64,000 nt of DNA, taken from Aurantimonas sp. HBX-1 (GTDB taxonomy: Bacteria > Pseudomonadota > Alphaproteobacteria > Rhizobiales > Rhizobiaceae). The translations under genes and the position numbers were made by a program. Under the pieces are notes generated by a model. It worked only from the letters and a program-made list of their open reading frames with translations, ran no database searches and was not told the origin of the DNA. How positions within the stretch are numbered: position 1 is the first letter of the stretch; the number at the start of each line of letters is the position of its first letter. Positions 1 through 8,812 of this stretch are shown piece by piece. Location: assembly GCF_021391535.1 (NCBI RefSeq), contig NZ_CP090066.1, positions 4,239,501-4,303,500 of the forward strand, given 5' to 3'.

Positions 1-288
1 CCGCATGGCGTCGCGGAAATGCCGGGCGCGCGGCAGGCCGGTACTCGTCAGGTCGACCGGCACCAGATACGGGTCGACCACCAGATTGGCGGCGAAGGCG
101 GCCTTGCCCTCCGCCTCCATCGTCGCGGCGCTATCGGCGTCGAAGGCAATGCGCGCGGCGGACGGGTCGAGAGTCCAGCCGGACTCCGCGAGGAACACGA
201 CGTCGCCGTCGAGAAGGTGGTTCGCCATCAGGATCGCCGGAAGGGTATCGCCCCTGACCTTCGATCCGGCCCGGTGTTCGGCTGCCAT
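1..288 (-). CDS. DUF2849 family protein, C-terminus cut by window edge
   Basis: Reading on the minus strand from ATG at 288, 96 codons stay open to the left edge, so the C-terminus is missing. A GGGAG Shine-Dalgarno lies just before the start. The protein begins MAAEHRAGSKVRGDTLPAI and contains HLLDGDVVFLAESGW. This resembles the roughly 100-residue DUF2849 family, which is known to lie in assimilatory sulfite reductase operons beside cysI and cysG. Almost the whole protein is therefore present. The biochemical role is not known. I infer that a cysI-type gene follows just outside the window. The preceding gene (ubiquinone hydroxylase) is 192 bases upstream on the same strand, so a separate promoter is possible. 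Confidence 0.75.
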   Translation of the reverse strand, partial: MAAEHRAGSKVRGDTLPAILMANHLLDGDVVFLAESGWTLDPSAARIAFDADSAATMEAEGKAAFAANLVVDPYLVPVDLTSTGLPRARHFRDAMR

Positions 289-328
289 TGGCGTTCTCCC
301 GTGCTGATCCCAATAGGTGCTGAGCGCC

Positions 329-344
329 ACGCCCGATCGGGCGT
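329..344. promoter_or_regulatory. 16-bp perfect palindrome upstream of DUF2849 gene
   Basis: ACGCCCGATCGGGCGT is a perfect 16-base palindrome centred about 50 bases before the DUF2849 start. Its position suits an operator for the sulfite-assimilation type operon. One such palindrome is expected by chance in about 64 kb, so the case rests on location only. Confidence 0.3.
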
Positions 345-480
345 CACGCCGAGGCTCTTAGATAGGCGCAATCGCTTGCGACGGCGGCGGCGGGGATTGC
401 CTTGTATCCCGCCAAGGGGAAAGAATTTGCTGCCATAAGGGGGAGCGGCGACCGATTCCGTTTCCCGGCACCGAATACCC

Positions 481-1728
481 TCAGATCGGCTCGCCCTGCA
501 GCAGGCGCGGCGAGGGTCCGCGCGTCAGGCCGGCGGCCTGGCCGATGAAGAACTGCTTCAGCGGCGGGGCGCGGTCGACCAGCGACAGGCCGAAGGAGCG
601 GGCGGCGCGCAACAGCCGGCTGTCGTTGGAGAACAGCCGGTTCAGCACGTCGGTGGTGATGCCCATCTGCAGCGTGTCGAAGCGGCGCCAGCGCTGGTAG
701 GTCTCCAGCACGTCGAGCGCGCCGATGTCGAGCCCGAGGCGGTCGGCCTCGACGACGGTCTGGGCGAGGGCCGCGGCGTCCTTGAAGCCGAGATTGAGTC
801 CCTGGCCGGCGATCGGATGGATGCCGTGCGCGGCGTCGCCGGCGAGCGCGATGCGCGGGCGGACGAAGTCGCGCGCGAGCGTCAGCCCGAGCGGGAAGGC
901 GCGGCGCCCGCCTTCGACGGTCAGCGCCCCAAGCTTGTGGCCGAAGCGCCGCTCGAGCTCCATCTCGAACAGGAGGTCGTCGGAAGCGACCAGCCGTTCG
1001 GCCTCACGGGTCGGCTCGGTCCAGACCAGCGACGAGCGGTTGCCCTTGAGCGGCAGGATGGCGAACGGGCCGGAGGGCAGGAAATGCTCCTCGGCGCGTC
1101 CCTCGTGCGGGCGCTCGTGCCTGACGGTCGCGACGATGCCGGACTGGCCGTAGTCCCAGTGGACGGTGCGGATGCCGGCCATGTCGCGGATCTTCGAGCG
1201 CACGCCGTCGCAGGCGACGAGCAACCGCGCGTCGATCCTGCCGCCGTCGGCGAGGCGGACGGCGATCGACGCCAGGCCGGGCTCGATGCCCGACACCGCG
1301 ACCGACTGGCGGATCCTGATGCCGAGCGTCTCGGCGCGTTTGCGCAGCGCTTCGTTCAACGCGACGTTCGGCAGCATGTGGGCGAAGGGCTCGCCCGGCT
1401 TGGCTTCGCCTCCGAAGGTGAGGAAGACCGGCCGCACCGGGTCGGAGGTGCGGGAATCGGTGACGATCATCTCGGTGATCGGCTGCGCCTCGTCGCGCAC
1501 CTCGTCCCAGATCTGCAGGCGCTCGAGCATGCGGATCGCCGCCGCGGCGACGGCGGAAGCGCGCTCGTCCTTGCGCCAGACGCCCTCAGGCGCGGCGTCG
1601 ACGACGACGATCGACAGATGCGGCGCGGCGTCGGCGATCGCCACCGCGGTGGTCAGACCGACATAGCCGGCGCCGGCTATGACGATGTCGGCGCGCTCGC
1701 CCCCGTGTCCGTCGATCGTGTCGCTCAT
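481..1728 (-). CDS. UbiH/UbiF/UbiL-family FAD-dependent ubiquinone biosynthesis hydroxylase
   Basis: This 415-residue flavoprotein monooxygenase belongs to the class that hydroxylates the aromatic ring of ubiquinone precursors. Visible features are the N-terminal dinucleotide-binding motif GAGYVG at residues 19-24, the middle DG motif in ACDGVRSKIR, and the FAD-ribityl GD motif at about residue 297 in LAGDAAHGIHPIAGQG. Length is normal for the family (about 390-420). An AAGGAG ribosome site precedes the ATG at 1728. Alphaproteobacteria use UbiL, UbiM or UbiH-like members with differing regioselectivity, so I cannot say which ring carbon it oxidises. It diverges from tesB across a 121-base gap. 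Confidence 0.88.
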   Translation of the reverse strand: MSDTIDGHGGERADIVIAGAGYVGLTTAVAIADAAPHLSIVVVDAAPEGVWRKDERASAVAAAAIRMLERLQIWDEVRDEAQPITEMIVTDSRTSDPVRPVFLTFGGEAKPGEPFAHMLPNVALNEALRKRAETLGIRIRQSVAVSGIEPGLASIAVRLADGGRIDARLLVACDGVRSKIRDMAGIRTVHWDYGQSGIVATVRHERPHEGRAEEHFLPSGPFAILPLKGNRSSLVWTEPTREAERLVASDDLLFEMELERRFGHKLGALTVEGGRRAFPLGLTLARDFVRPRIALAGDAAHGIHPIAGQGLNLGFKDAAALAQTVVEADRLGLDIGALDVLETYQRWRRFDTLQMGITTDVLNRLFSNDSRLLRAARSFGLSLVDRAPPLKQFFIGQAAGLTRGPSPRLLQGEPI

Positions 1729-1849
1729 GCCATTCTCCTTCGCGCGCGGTCATGCCGCCCGGCGCCGACGGGTTGACGATCCCGTGCCCCTGGTGCAACG
1801 CCGCAGGTAAGCGGGGGCGACGGCCCCCGCAACCGCGGAGTAGACTAGT

Positions 1850-2722
1850 ATGACGATGGCCGTTGGAAAGCTCCTGGCGACGCTCGACCTCGAACGGCTC
1901 GAGGAAAACCTCTTCCGCGGCACCAGTCCCGACCAGACCTGGCAGCGCGTCTTCGGCGGCCAGGTGATCGCCCAGGCGCTGGTCGCGGCGCAGCGCACCG
2001 TGCCGGCGGAGCGGCACTGCCACTCCCTGCACTCCTATTTCATGCGGCCGGGCGATCCGGCCGCGCCGATCATCTATGACGTCGACCGGATCCGCGACGG
2101 CGGCTCCTTCACCACCCGCCGCGTCGTGGCGATCCAGCACGGCCACGCGATCTTCTCGCTGTCGGCCTCGTTCCAGAAGGACGAGCCCGGTTTCGACCAC
2201 CAGGCGCCGATGCCGGACGTGCCCCGGCCGGACGATCTGCCGCACGGCCAGGCGATCACCGACACGATCCTCAAGCACGCGCCGGAGCCGGTGCGGCGCT
2301 ACTGGCAACGGCCGCGGCCGATCGAGTTCCGGCCGGTGTCGTTCGACCACTATCTCAGCACCGACAAGCTCGAGCCGTTCCAGCAGGTCTGGGTCCGCTG
2401 TTCCGGCGAGATCGGCGACGACCGCGACCTCAACACCGCGGTGCTCGCCTACCTCTCGGACATGACGCTGCTGGACACCGCGTTGTTCGCGCACGGCCTG
2501 TCGGTGTTCAGCGACAAGGTCCAGGCGGCGAGCCTCGACCATGCGATGTGGTTCCACCGCCCGGTGCGGGCGTCCGAGTGGATGCTCTATTCGCAGGACA
2601 GCCCGTCCTCCTCCGGCGCGCGCGGGCTGACCCGCGGGTCGCTCTTCGCGCTGGATGGCACGCTGGTGGCCTCGGTCGCGCAGGAAGGCCTGATCCGTCC
2701 ACGGCGTGCGCAGACTGCCTAA
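1850..2722 (+). CDS. tesB: Acyl-CoA thioesterase II (TesB)
   Basis: A double-hotdog thioesterase of 290 residues that hydrolyses medium- and long-chain acyl-CoA to free fatty acid and CoA in the cytosol. The N-terminal hotdog carries the TWQRVFGGQVIAQAL signature. The active-site residues fall at the E. coli numbering: Asp204 in YLSDMTLLD, Ser228 in AASLDHAMWFHRP (Thr228 in E. coli), and Gln278 in VASVAQEG. Length matches the family (about 286). It is transcribed alone, divergent from the ubiquinone hydroxylase, and is followed by the regulatory region of glnK. Confidence 0.95.
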   Translation: MTMAVGKLLATLDLERLEENLFRGTSPDQTWQRVFGGQVIAQALVAAQRTVPAERHCHSLHSYFMRPGDPAAPIIYDVDRIRDGGSFTTRRVVAIQHGHAIFSLSASFQKDEPGFDHQAPMPDVPRPDDLPHGQAITDTILKHAPEPVRRYWQRPRPIEFRPVSFDHYLSTDKLEPFQQVWVRCSGEIGDDRDLNTAVLAYLSDMTLLDTALFAHGLSVFSDKVQAASLDHAMWFHRPVRASEWMLYSQDSPSSSGARGLTRGSLFALDGTLVASVAQEGLIRPRRAQTA

Positions 2723-2849
2723 GTATTAGGCAAAAATTGCACATCTGATGATTTGGCGAGCGGCCGACGCCTGCCTCATTCGCGGGCAGCGACCGCTTTT
2801 TCACCGGGATTCACCGATTTGGCGTCGCTGCCGGCGACGCGGCGCCGTT

Positions 2850-2865
2850 TGGCACGCGCCTTGTT
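2850..2865 (+). promoter_or_regulatory. Sigma-54 (RpoN) promoter for glnK-amtB
   Basis: TGGCACGCGCCTTGTT matches the -24/-12 consensus TGGCACG-N4-TTGCW, with the invariant GG and G correctly spaced. Only the final C of TTGC is changed to T. It lies about 100 bases before glnK, as expected for an NtrC-activated operon. A TGCAC half-site at 2738-2742 might belong to an NtrC site, but no convincing second half is visible. Confidence 0.8.
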
Positions 2866-2963
2866 TACCTGGAGTCAGTCACCGTGCGGGCGTTCCGCCC
2901 CATCCCGCGGTTGGCTCAACTCGGCGGCCGTGCCACGGCGGCCGTCAAAGCTGCGAGGTGAAC

Positions 2964-3302
2964 ATGAAAATCGTGATGGCGATCATCAAGCCATTCAAGC
3001 TTGACGAGGTCCGCGAGGCGCTGACGAGCGTCGGCATTCAGGGTCTCACCGTGACCGAGGTGAAGGGTTACGGACGGCAGAAGGGGCACACCGAGATCTA
3101 CCGCGGCACCGAATACGCCGTCAGCTTCCTGCCGAAGCTGAAGATCGAGGTCGCGGTGCCGGTCGACATGGTCGATCGCGCCGTCGATGCGATTCAGGTC
3201 GCGGCCAAGACCGGCCAGATCGGCGACGGCAAGATCTTCGTCTTCAGCATCGATTCCGCCGTGCGCATCCGCACCGGCGAGATCGACGTGAACGCACTTT
3301 GA
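2964..3302 (+). CDS. glnK: PII nitrogen regulatory protein GlnK
   Basis: A 112-residue PII trimer subunit that senses 2-oxoglutarate and ATP/ADP and, when unmodified, blocks the AmtB ammonium channel. The T-loop contains the uridylylation tyrosine at exactly position 51 (YRGTEYAVSFLPK), and the B-loop TGQIGDGKIF and C-terminal RIRTGE are intact. I chose ATG 2964, preceded by GAGG, rather than an in-frame start 216 bases upstream, because the family starts MKIVMAIIKP. The gene sits just before amtB and behind a sigma-54 promoter. That arrangement supports GlnK rather than GlnB. Confidence 0.96.
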   Translation: MKIVMAIIKPFKLDEVREALTSVGIQGLTVTEVKGYGRQKGHTEIYRGTEYAVSFLPKLKIEVAVPVDMVDRAVDAIQVAAKTGQIGDGKIFVFSIDSAVRIRTGEIDVNAL

Positions 3303-3392
3303 GAGCGGGGGCAGGACATCACATGACCAGCGGAAATACACCGGCCACCATGACCGCGCCGGCCCAGCCTGCGAATGCCCAGGCGGCGGGCA

Positions 3393-3415
3393 GCCTGCCG
3401 CCGCGAGCGGCAGGC
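3393..3415 (+). other. Strong RNA hairpin in the glnK-amtB spacer
   Basis: GCCTGCCGC-CGCGA-GCGGCAGGC forms a perfect 9-bp stem with a 5-base loop inside the unusually long 275-base spacer between glnK and amtB. No T-run follows. It could protect the glnK message, damp read-through into amtB, or have no function. Only the fold is seen; the role is inferred. Confidence 0.5.
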
Positions 3416-3577
3416 CTGACGTGCGCGGGCGCGTCGCGGTTACCCGATATCGCAGTCACCCGGACCACGGCGCCAGCACCGCGCGATCTGGCACGGGTCT
3501 TGATTGCTGACCCACGGGACGCAGCGGATGCTCCCGGGCAAGCGCGCCATCCGGACTCTGTTGGAAAGTTGCAACTC

Positions 3578-4957
3578 ATGTCGAGATCACTTCAATCGCT
3601 TCGGCGCGTGGCCGCCGCCGGCGCCTGGCTGGGAGCCGCCGCGGCCCTTGCCGCCACTGCCGGACCGGCCTTCGCGCAGGATGCGGCCGCCACCGCCGCC
3701 GCCCCGGCCGCGGAAGCCGTCTCCATCGTCGAAAAGGGCGACGTCGCCTGGATGATGACCGCGACGCTGCTCGTGCTGTTCATGACCATGCCGGGCCTCG
3801 CGCTGTTCTATGGCGGCCTGGTGCGGGCCAAGAACATGCTGTCGGTGCTGATGCAGTGCACCGTCATCACCGGCGTGGTGATGATCGTCTGGGTGCTCTG
3901 GGGCTACTCCTTCGCCTTCGGCGGCGGCACCAGCCCGTACTGGGGCGGGCTCGGCAAGCTGTTCCTCGCCGGCGTGACGGTGGACTCCACCTCCGCGACC
4001 TTCAGCGACGGCGTCGCCATTCCGGAATATCTGTTCATCGCCTTCCAGATGACCTTCGCGGTGATCACCCCGGCGCTGATCGTCGGCGCCTTCGCCGAGC
4101 GGATCCGCTTCTCGGCGGTGGTGCTGTTCACCGTCCTCTGGGTGACCTTCGTCTACTTTCCCATCGCGCACATGGTGTGGGACGGCTCGGGCCTGATCTT
4201 CAACTGGGGCGCCCTGGATTTCGCCGGCGGCACCGTCGTCCACATCAATGCCGGCATCGCGGCGCTGGTCGGCTGCCTGTTCGTCGGCAAGCGCACCGGG
4301 CTCGGGCGCGACAACATGGCCCCGCATTCGATGACGCTGACCATGGTCGGCGCCTCGATCCTGTGGGTCGGCTGGTTCGGCTTCAATGCCGGGTCCAACC
4401 TCGAGGCAACCGGCGGCGCGGTGCTGGCGATGCTGAACACCTTCACCGCCACGGCGGGCGCGCTGGTCGCGTGGTGCCTCATCGAGACGGCGACGCGCGG
4501 CAAGGCCTCGATGCTCGGCGCGGCGTCCGGCATGGTCGCAGGGCTCGTCGCCGTCACCCCGGCCTGCGGCACGATCGGTCCTGTCGGGGCGATCGTCCTC
4601 GGCGCGCTGGCCAGCGGCTGCTGCTACTTCTTCGTGTCGGTGGTGAAGAACAAGTTCGGCTACGACGACAGCCTCGACGTGTTCGGCATCCACGGCATCG
4701 GCGGCATCGTCGGGGCGGTCGGCACCGGCATCTTCACCGCGCCGTGGCTCGGCGGCACCGGCGCGGAGGACTTCTCCATCGTCGGCCAGACCACGACGCA
4801 GATCTGGGCCGTGGTGGTGACCATCGTGTGGTGCGGAGTCATCTCGGCGATCCTGTTCAAGCTGGTCGACCTCATCGTCGGCCTGCGTCCCACCCCCGAG
4901 CAGGAGCGCGAAGGGCTCGACCTCAGCTATCACGGCGAGGCCGCCTACCACGCCTGA
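3578..4957 (+). CDS. amtB: Ammonium transporter AmtB
   Basis: A 459-residue Amt/Rh channel that conducts ammonium across the inner membrane. Residues 1-33 look like a cleaved signal peptide (ending GPAFA before QDAAA), as in other proteobacterial AmtB proteins. The core then begins GDVAWMMTATLLVLFMTMPG. The twin pore histidines are visible in GGTVVHINAG and FGIHGIGGIVG, and the C-terminal tail that contacts GlnK ends LSYHGEAAYHA. The frame is open upstream back to 3299, but ATG 3578, with GGAAAG before it, gives the normal length and exposes the signal peptide at the N-terminus. Confidence 0.95.
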   Translation: MSRSLQSLRRVAAAGAWLGAAAALAATAGPAFAQDAAATAAAPAAEAVSIVEKGDVAWMMTATLLVLFMTMPGLALFYGGLVRAKNMLSVLMQCTVITGVVMIVWVLWGYSFAFGGGTSPYWGGLGKLFLAGVTVDSTSATFSDGVAIPEYLFIAFQMTFAVITPALIVGAFAERIRFSAVVLFTVLWVTFVYFPIAHMVWDGSGLIFNWGALDFAGGTVVHINAGIAALVGCLFVGKRTGLGRDNMAPHSMTLTMVGASILWVGWFGFNAGSNLEATGGAVLAMLNTFTATAGALVAWCLIETATRGKASMLGAASGMVAGLVAVTPACGTIGPVGAIVLGALASGCCYFFVSVVKNKFGYDDSLDVFGIHGIGGIVGAVGTGIFTAPWLGGTGAEDFSIVGQTTTQIWAVVVTIVWCGVISAILFKLVDLIVGLRPTPEQEREGLDLSYHGEAAYHA

Positions 4958-4984
4958 TCCGTCAGAGCGTCGAACTGAAGCAGA

Positions 4985-5020
4985 GGGACGGGCGAGCGAT
5001 CGCCCGTCCCTTTCGCGTTT
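4985..5020 (+). terminator. Intrinsic terminator after amtB
   Basis: GGGACGGGCGA-GCGA-TCGCCCGTCCC is a perfect 11-bp stem with a tetraloop, followed by TTTCGCGTTT. It lies 27 bases after the amtB stop codon. Confidence 0.85.
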
Positions 5021-5188
5021 CGGTGCCGACCGAGGCGACGCGGCCGCCGCTTCCTCGCGGTCCTTTCCCGCCCGGCGCATCCGTAAGGCCCTCTTAAGCT
5101 TAAGCGGGTCTTAACCTCGCCCTCCTAGTCTCGCCGCAAGCAGCGGACTAGCCCGGCGGGGCAGGGTCCGAGGAGTCGAGACAGGGCG

Positions 5189-8032
5189 ATGGCGATGGCA
5201 CAGACGGCGACGCGCGAGGGGGAAACCTCCTTCATCCGGCGGCAGGGGGAGATCGCGGGGGCGGCCGGCCTGCTCGGCCTCGCGGCTTATCTGGGCGTTG
5301 CCTGCGCCACCTGGACGGTCACCGATCCCTCGCTCAGCCAGTCGAACCAGAACATGGTCGAAAACTGGGCGGGCCCCTCCGGCGCCATCGTCGCCGACCT
5401 CGCCATGCAGGTCTTCGGGCTCGCCGCGGCGCTGCTGGTGGCGCTGCCGGCGATCTGGGGCCTGATCCTGCTGTCGGGCCGGCGCATCGACCACATCTGG
5501 CGCCGCGCCTGGTACGGCGTGGCGGGAATCGTGCTGGCGGCGGCCGCCGTCGGCTGCCTGCCGGCGCCCGAAGGCTGGCCTCTGCCGATCGGCCTCGGCG
5601 GCGTTGCCGGCGACATCGTGCTGAAGTTCCCGGCGCTGGCGACCGGGGCGTTTCCGGAAGGGTTCCTGGCCGTCGTGCTGGCGCTGATGATGGCCGGGCC
5701 GGCAGGCTGGCTGTTTCTCAACGGCGCCGGGCTGATCGACCGTCGCGGTCCGGCTCCCGTGCAGGCCGGCCGCCGGTCCGCCCCGCAGGACGACGCCGAC
5801 GACGAGGATGCCGGCGAGAGCCGCTTCGCGCTCGTCTTCGGGGCGCTCGCGCATACCGCCTATTCGGCCCGCTCGGCGATCGGCCGCCGGCTGGAGGCGC
5901 GCCGAGCCGCGAAGGCCCCGCGCGAATTCGGCGACCGCTTCGACGACTGGCAGGACGAGGACGATCTCGACGCGCCGCTGCCGGCCCCGCTGCCGCGCGC
6001 CGCGCAGCGCGAGATCCGCGTCTCGGTGCCGGAGGCAAGGGACGGCGACTATTACGATCCGATGGATGACGACGACGCTGCGCCGGCCCATGCCGGGGCC
6101 GCGGCGGAGAACGACCTCGACATGCCGTGGGACGAGGCCGACGCCGACATGGGCGCCGCCCCCGACATCGACGACGACGCCTTCGTGATCGGACCCGGCG
6201 ACCGGGTGTCGCCGAATGCGGCGCCGATCGCCGAGGAGCAGGGCGGCTGGCGCGGCCTGCTGGCCGGCAACATCGTCGCCTTCCCGGGCCGTCGCAAGGC
6301 CGAGGCGCCGGCCGGACAGGCCCCGGCGGGTGCCGTTGCGGCCCGCGCCGGCGCACCGGCGCGCGAACCGGCTCCCCGGCCGGCGGAAGCCGCCGCACGC
6401 GTCGTGCCGCAGGCGACGGTGACCGCCGAACAGCGCAAGCTGCGCGGCGGCTCCGGCCGGGCTCTCGCGCTGCAGCCTGCCGCGGGGCGGGGCGAGGCGG
6501 CGCCCTTCGTGCTGCCGTCGGTGGATTTCCTGACCCCGCCCAAGCCGCGCAGCCGCGATTCCTCGCTGTCGCCGGAGGTGCTGCAGGAGAATGCCCGGCT
6601 GCTCGAGGGCGTGCTGGAAGATTTCGGCGTCAAGGGCGAGATCATCGAAGTGCGGCCCGGCCCGGTCGTCACGCTCTACGAGCTGGAGCCGGCGCCCGGC
6701 ATCAAGTCGAGCCGGGTGATCGGCCTGGCCGACGACATCGCCCGCTCGATGAGCGCCATCGCGGCGCGCGTCGCAGTCATCCCCGGCAAGAACGCCATCG
6801 GCATCGAGCTGCCGAACCAGCGGCGCGAGACGGTGTATTTCCGCGAGATGATCGCCTCGGAAAGCTTCATCCAGAACAAGAGCCGGCTGGCGCTGGCGCT
6901 CGGCAAGACGATCGGCGGCGAACCGGTGATCGCCGACCTCGCCAAGATGCCGCATCTGCTCGTCGCCGGCACCACCGGCTCGGGCAAGTCGGTGTCGATC
7001 AACACGATGATCCTGTCGCTGCTCTACCGGCTGACGCCGGCGGAATGCCGGATGATCATGATCGACCCGAAGATGCTGGAACTCTCCGTCTATGACGGCA
7101 TCCCGCATCTGCTTGCGCCGGTCGTCACCGATCCGAAGAAGGCGGTCGTCGCGCTGAAGTGGACGGTCAAGGAGATGGAGGACCGCTACCGCAAGATGTC
7201 GAAGGTGGGCGTGCGCAACATCGACGGCTTCAACACGCGGGTCCGCCAGGCGCTGGAGAAGGGCGAGACGATCTCCCGGACGGTGCAGACCGGCTTCGAC
7301 CGCGAGAGCGGCGAGCCGATCTTCGAGACCGAGGAGTTCGATCTCGAGCCGCTGCCGTTCATCGTGGTGATCATCGACGAAATGGCCGACCTGATGATGG
7401 TCGCCGGCAAGGACATCGAGGGCACGGTGCAGCGCCTCGCCCAGATGGCCCGCGCCGCCGGCATCCACGTCATCATGGCGACGCAGCGCCCCTCGGTCGA
7501 CGTCATCACCGGCACGATCAAGGCGAACTTCCCGACCCGCATCTCCTTCCAGGTGACCTCCAAGATAGACTCGCGCACGATCCTGCAGGAGCAGGGCGCC
7601 GAGCAGCTGCTCGGCATGGGCGACATGCTGTTCATGGCCGGCGGCGGCCGTATCCAGCGCGTCCACGGCCCGTTCGTCGACGACGCCGAGGTCGAGGACA
7701 TCGTCCGGCACCTGAAGGCGCAGGGTGTGCCGGACTATCTCGACGCGATCCTCGAGGACGACGACGAGGACGGCGGGGCCACGGGCGGCGCTTCCGGCAG
7801 CGGTGCCGCGGGCGGCGACGTCGACGAGGGTGCCGACCTCTACGACCAGGCCGTGGCGGTGGTGCTGCGCGACGGCAAGGCCTCGACCTCCTACGTCCAG
7901 CGGCGGCTGTCGATCGGCTACAACCGCGCCGCCTCGATCATCGAGCGGATGGAGAAGGAGGGTATCGTCGGTCCGGCCAACCATGCCGGCAAGCGCGAGA
8001 TCCTGGTGCCGACCGAAGACGACCGGATGTAG
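5189..8032 (+). CDS. ftsK: DNA translocase FtsK
   Basis: A 947-residue septal DNA pump that moves chromosome ends across the division septum toward dif. About four membrane segments occupy residues 20-180. An acidic, Ala/Pro-rich linker runs from about 185 to 430. The motor follows, with Walker A GTTGSGKS at 594-601 (K600) and Walker B VVIIDEMADLMM near 725. The C-terminal winged-helix gamma domain (last 65 residues, from LYDQAVAVVLRDG) would read KOPS sites. A second in-frame ATG at 5195 is an equally possible start. lolA and xthA follow nearby, a common rhizobial order. Confidence 0.96.
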   Translation: MAMAQTATREGETSFIRRQGEIAGAAGLLGLAAYLGVACATWTVTDPSLSQSNQNMVENWAGPSGAIVADLAMQVFGLAAALLVALPAIWGLILLSGRRIDHIWRRAWYGVAGIVLAAAAVGCLPAPEGWPLPIGLGGVAGDIVLKFPALATGAFPEGFLAVVLALMMAGPAGWLFLNGAGLIDRRGPAPVQAGRRSAPQDDADDEDAGESRFALVFGALAHTAYSARSAIGRRLEARRAAKAPREFGDRFDDWQDEDDLDAPLPAPLPRAAQREIRVSVPEARDGDYYDPMDDDDAAPAHAGAAAENDLDMPWDEADADMGAAPDIDDDAFVIGPGDRVSPNAAPIAEEQGGWRGLLAGNIVAFPGRRKAEAPAGQAPAGAVAARAGAPAREPAPRPAEAAARVVPQATVTAEQRKLRGGSGRALALQPAAGRGEAAPFVLPSVDFLTPPKPRSRDSSLSPEVLQENARLLEGVLEDFGVKGEIIEVRPGPVVTLYELEPAPGIKSSRVIGLADDIARSMSAIAARVAVIPGKNAIGIELPNQRRETVYFREMIASESFIQNKSRLALALGKTIGGEPVIADLAKMPHLLVAGTTGSGKSVSINTMILSLLYRLTPAECRMIMIDPKMLELSVYDGIPHLLAPVVTDPKKAVVALKWTVKEMEDRYRKMSKVGVRNIDGFNTRVRQALEKGETISRTVQTGFDRESGEPIFETEEFDLEPLPFIVVIIDEMADLMMVAGKDIEGTVQRLAQMARAAGIHVIMATQRPSVDVITGTIKANFPTRISFQVTSKIDSRTILQEQGAEQLLGMGDMLFMAGGGRIQRVHGPFVDDAEVEDIVRHLKAQGVPDYLDAILEDDDEDGGATGGASGSGAAGGDVDEGADLYDQAVAVVLRDGKASTSYVQRRLSIGYNRAASIIERMEKEGIVGPANHAGKREILVPTEDDRM

Positions 8033-8155
8033 GGCCTGCCGCCATCCGCGCGCCCCATTGCGCGGCCATGGTCACATCCCGACATAAACGGAAAGCCACG
8101 GCCTCTCGGGCCGCGGCGACGCAAGGGCGACTTCGAAAGGGAAGCCTCGACCATC

Positions 8156-8809
8156 ATGGCCATTACCAGCATTTTTCCCCGCCACGGACGCCGTCTCGGC
8201 GCCGTCCTCACCGCCGCCTTCGTCGCCGTCGCGACGCTGCTGCCGATGAGCGGGACTCCCGTCGCGGCGCAGTCCAGCGCGGCCGCGCAGCGGATCGCCG
8301 ATCACTTCTCCAGCGTCCAGTCGATGCACGGCTCCTTCATCCAGTTCGATCCGAACGGCCGGCAGACCGAGGGCAAGTTCTTCATCGAGCGGCCGGGCAA
8401 GGTGCGGTTCGACTATTCCTCGACCCCGCTGCGGGTGATCGCCGACGGGTCGAACGTCGCGATCAACAACAGCAAGCTCAACACCTGGGACCTCTATCCG
8501 CTGTCGAAGACGCCGCTGAAGCTGCTGCTCGACCAGCGCATCGACCTGTCGGCGGCGAACATCCAGAGCGTCAAGGAAGAGCCGGACCTCACGACGATCG
8601 TCATGGGCGACAAGTCGGTGTTCGGGACCTCGCGCATCACCATGATGTTCGACCCCAAGACCTACGAGCTCAAGCAGTGGACGATCCGCGACCAGCAGGG
8701 CAAGGACACGTCGGTGATGATCTACGACGTCCAGCAGGGCGGCCGGTTCGAGGCCTCGGCCTTCAAGATCCCCTATACAGCGATCAGCCAGGGCCAGACC
8801 GGCAACTGA
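8156..8809 (+). CDS. lolA: Outer-membrane lipoprotein carrier protein LolA
   Basis: A 217-residue periplasmic chaperone that ferries lipoproteins from the LolCDE complex to the outer membrane. A signal peptide is clear: a basic start, a hydrophobic stretch LGAVLTAAFVAVATLL, and a likely cut after VAA at residue 38. The mature part carries the LolA pattern FIQFDPNGRQTEGKFFIERPGKVRFDY and the late QQGKDTSVMIYDV. GAAAGGGAAG precedes the ATG. The gene follows ftsK by 123 bases. Confidence 0.92.
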   Translation: MAITSIFPRHGRRLGAVLTAAFVAVATLLPMSGTPVAAQSSAAAQRIADHFSSVQSMHGSFIQFDPNGRQTEGKFFIERPGKVRFDYSSTPLRVIADGSNVAINNSKLNTWDLYPLSKTPLKLLLDQRIDLSAANIQSVKEEPDLTTIVMGDKSVFGTSRITMMFDPKTYELKQWTIRDQQGKDTSVMIYDVQQGGRFEASAFKIPYTAISQGQTGN

Positions 8810-8812
8810 CGC

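Noticed and set aside
3299..3577. N-terminal extension of AmtB by up to 93 residues
   Set aside because: It would put a Pro/Thr-rich tail before the signal peptide; length and family start favour ATG 3578. Kept only as a finding.
3587..5080. 497-residue open frame antisense to amtB
   Set aside because: Composition artefact of high GC3; AmtB with its twin histidines is on the plus strand.
5111..7984. 957-residue open frame antisense to ftsK
   Set aside because: Arg/His/Asp-rich composition typical of the reverse complement of a GC-rich gene; no domain, and ftsK is certain on the other strand.
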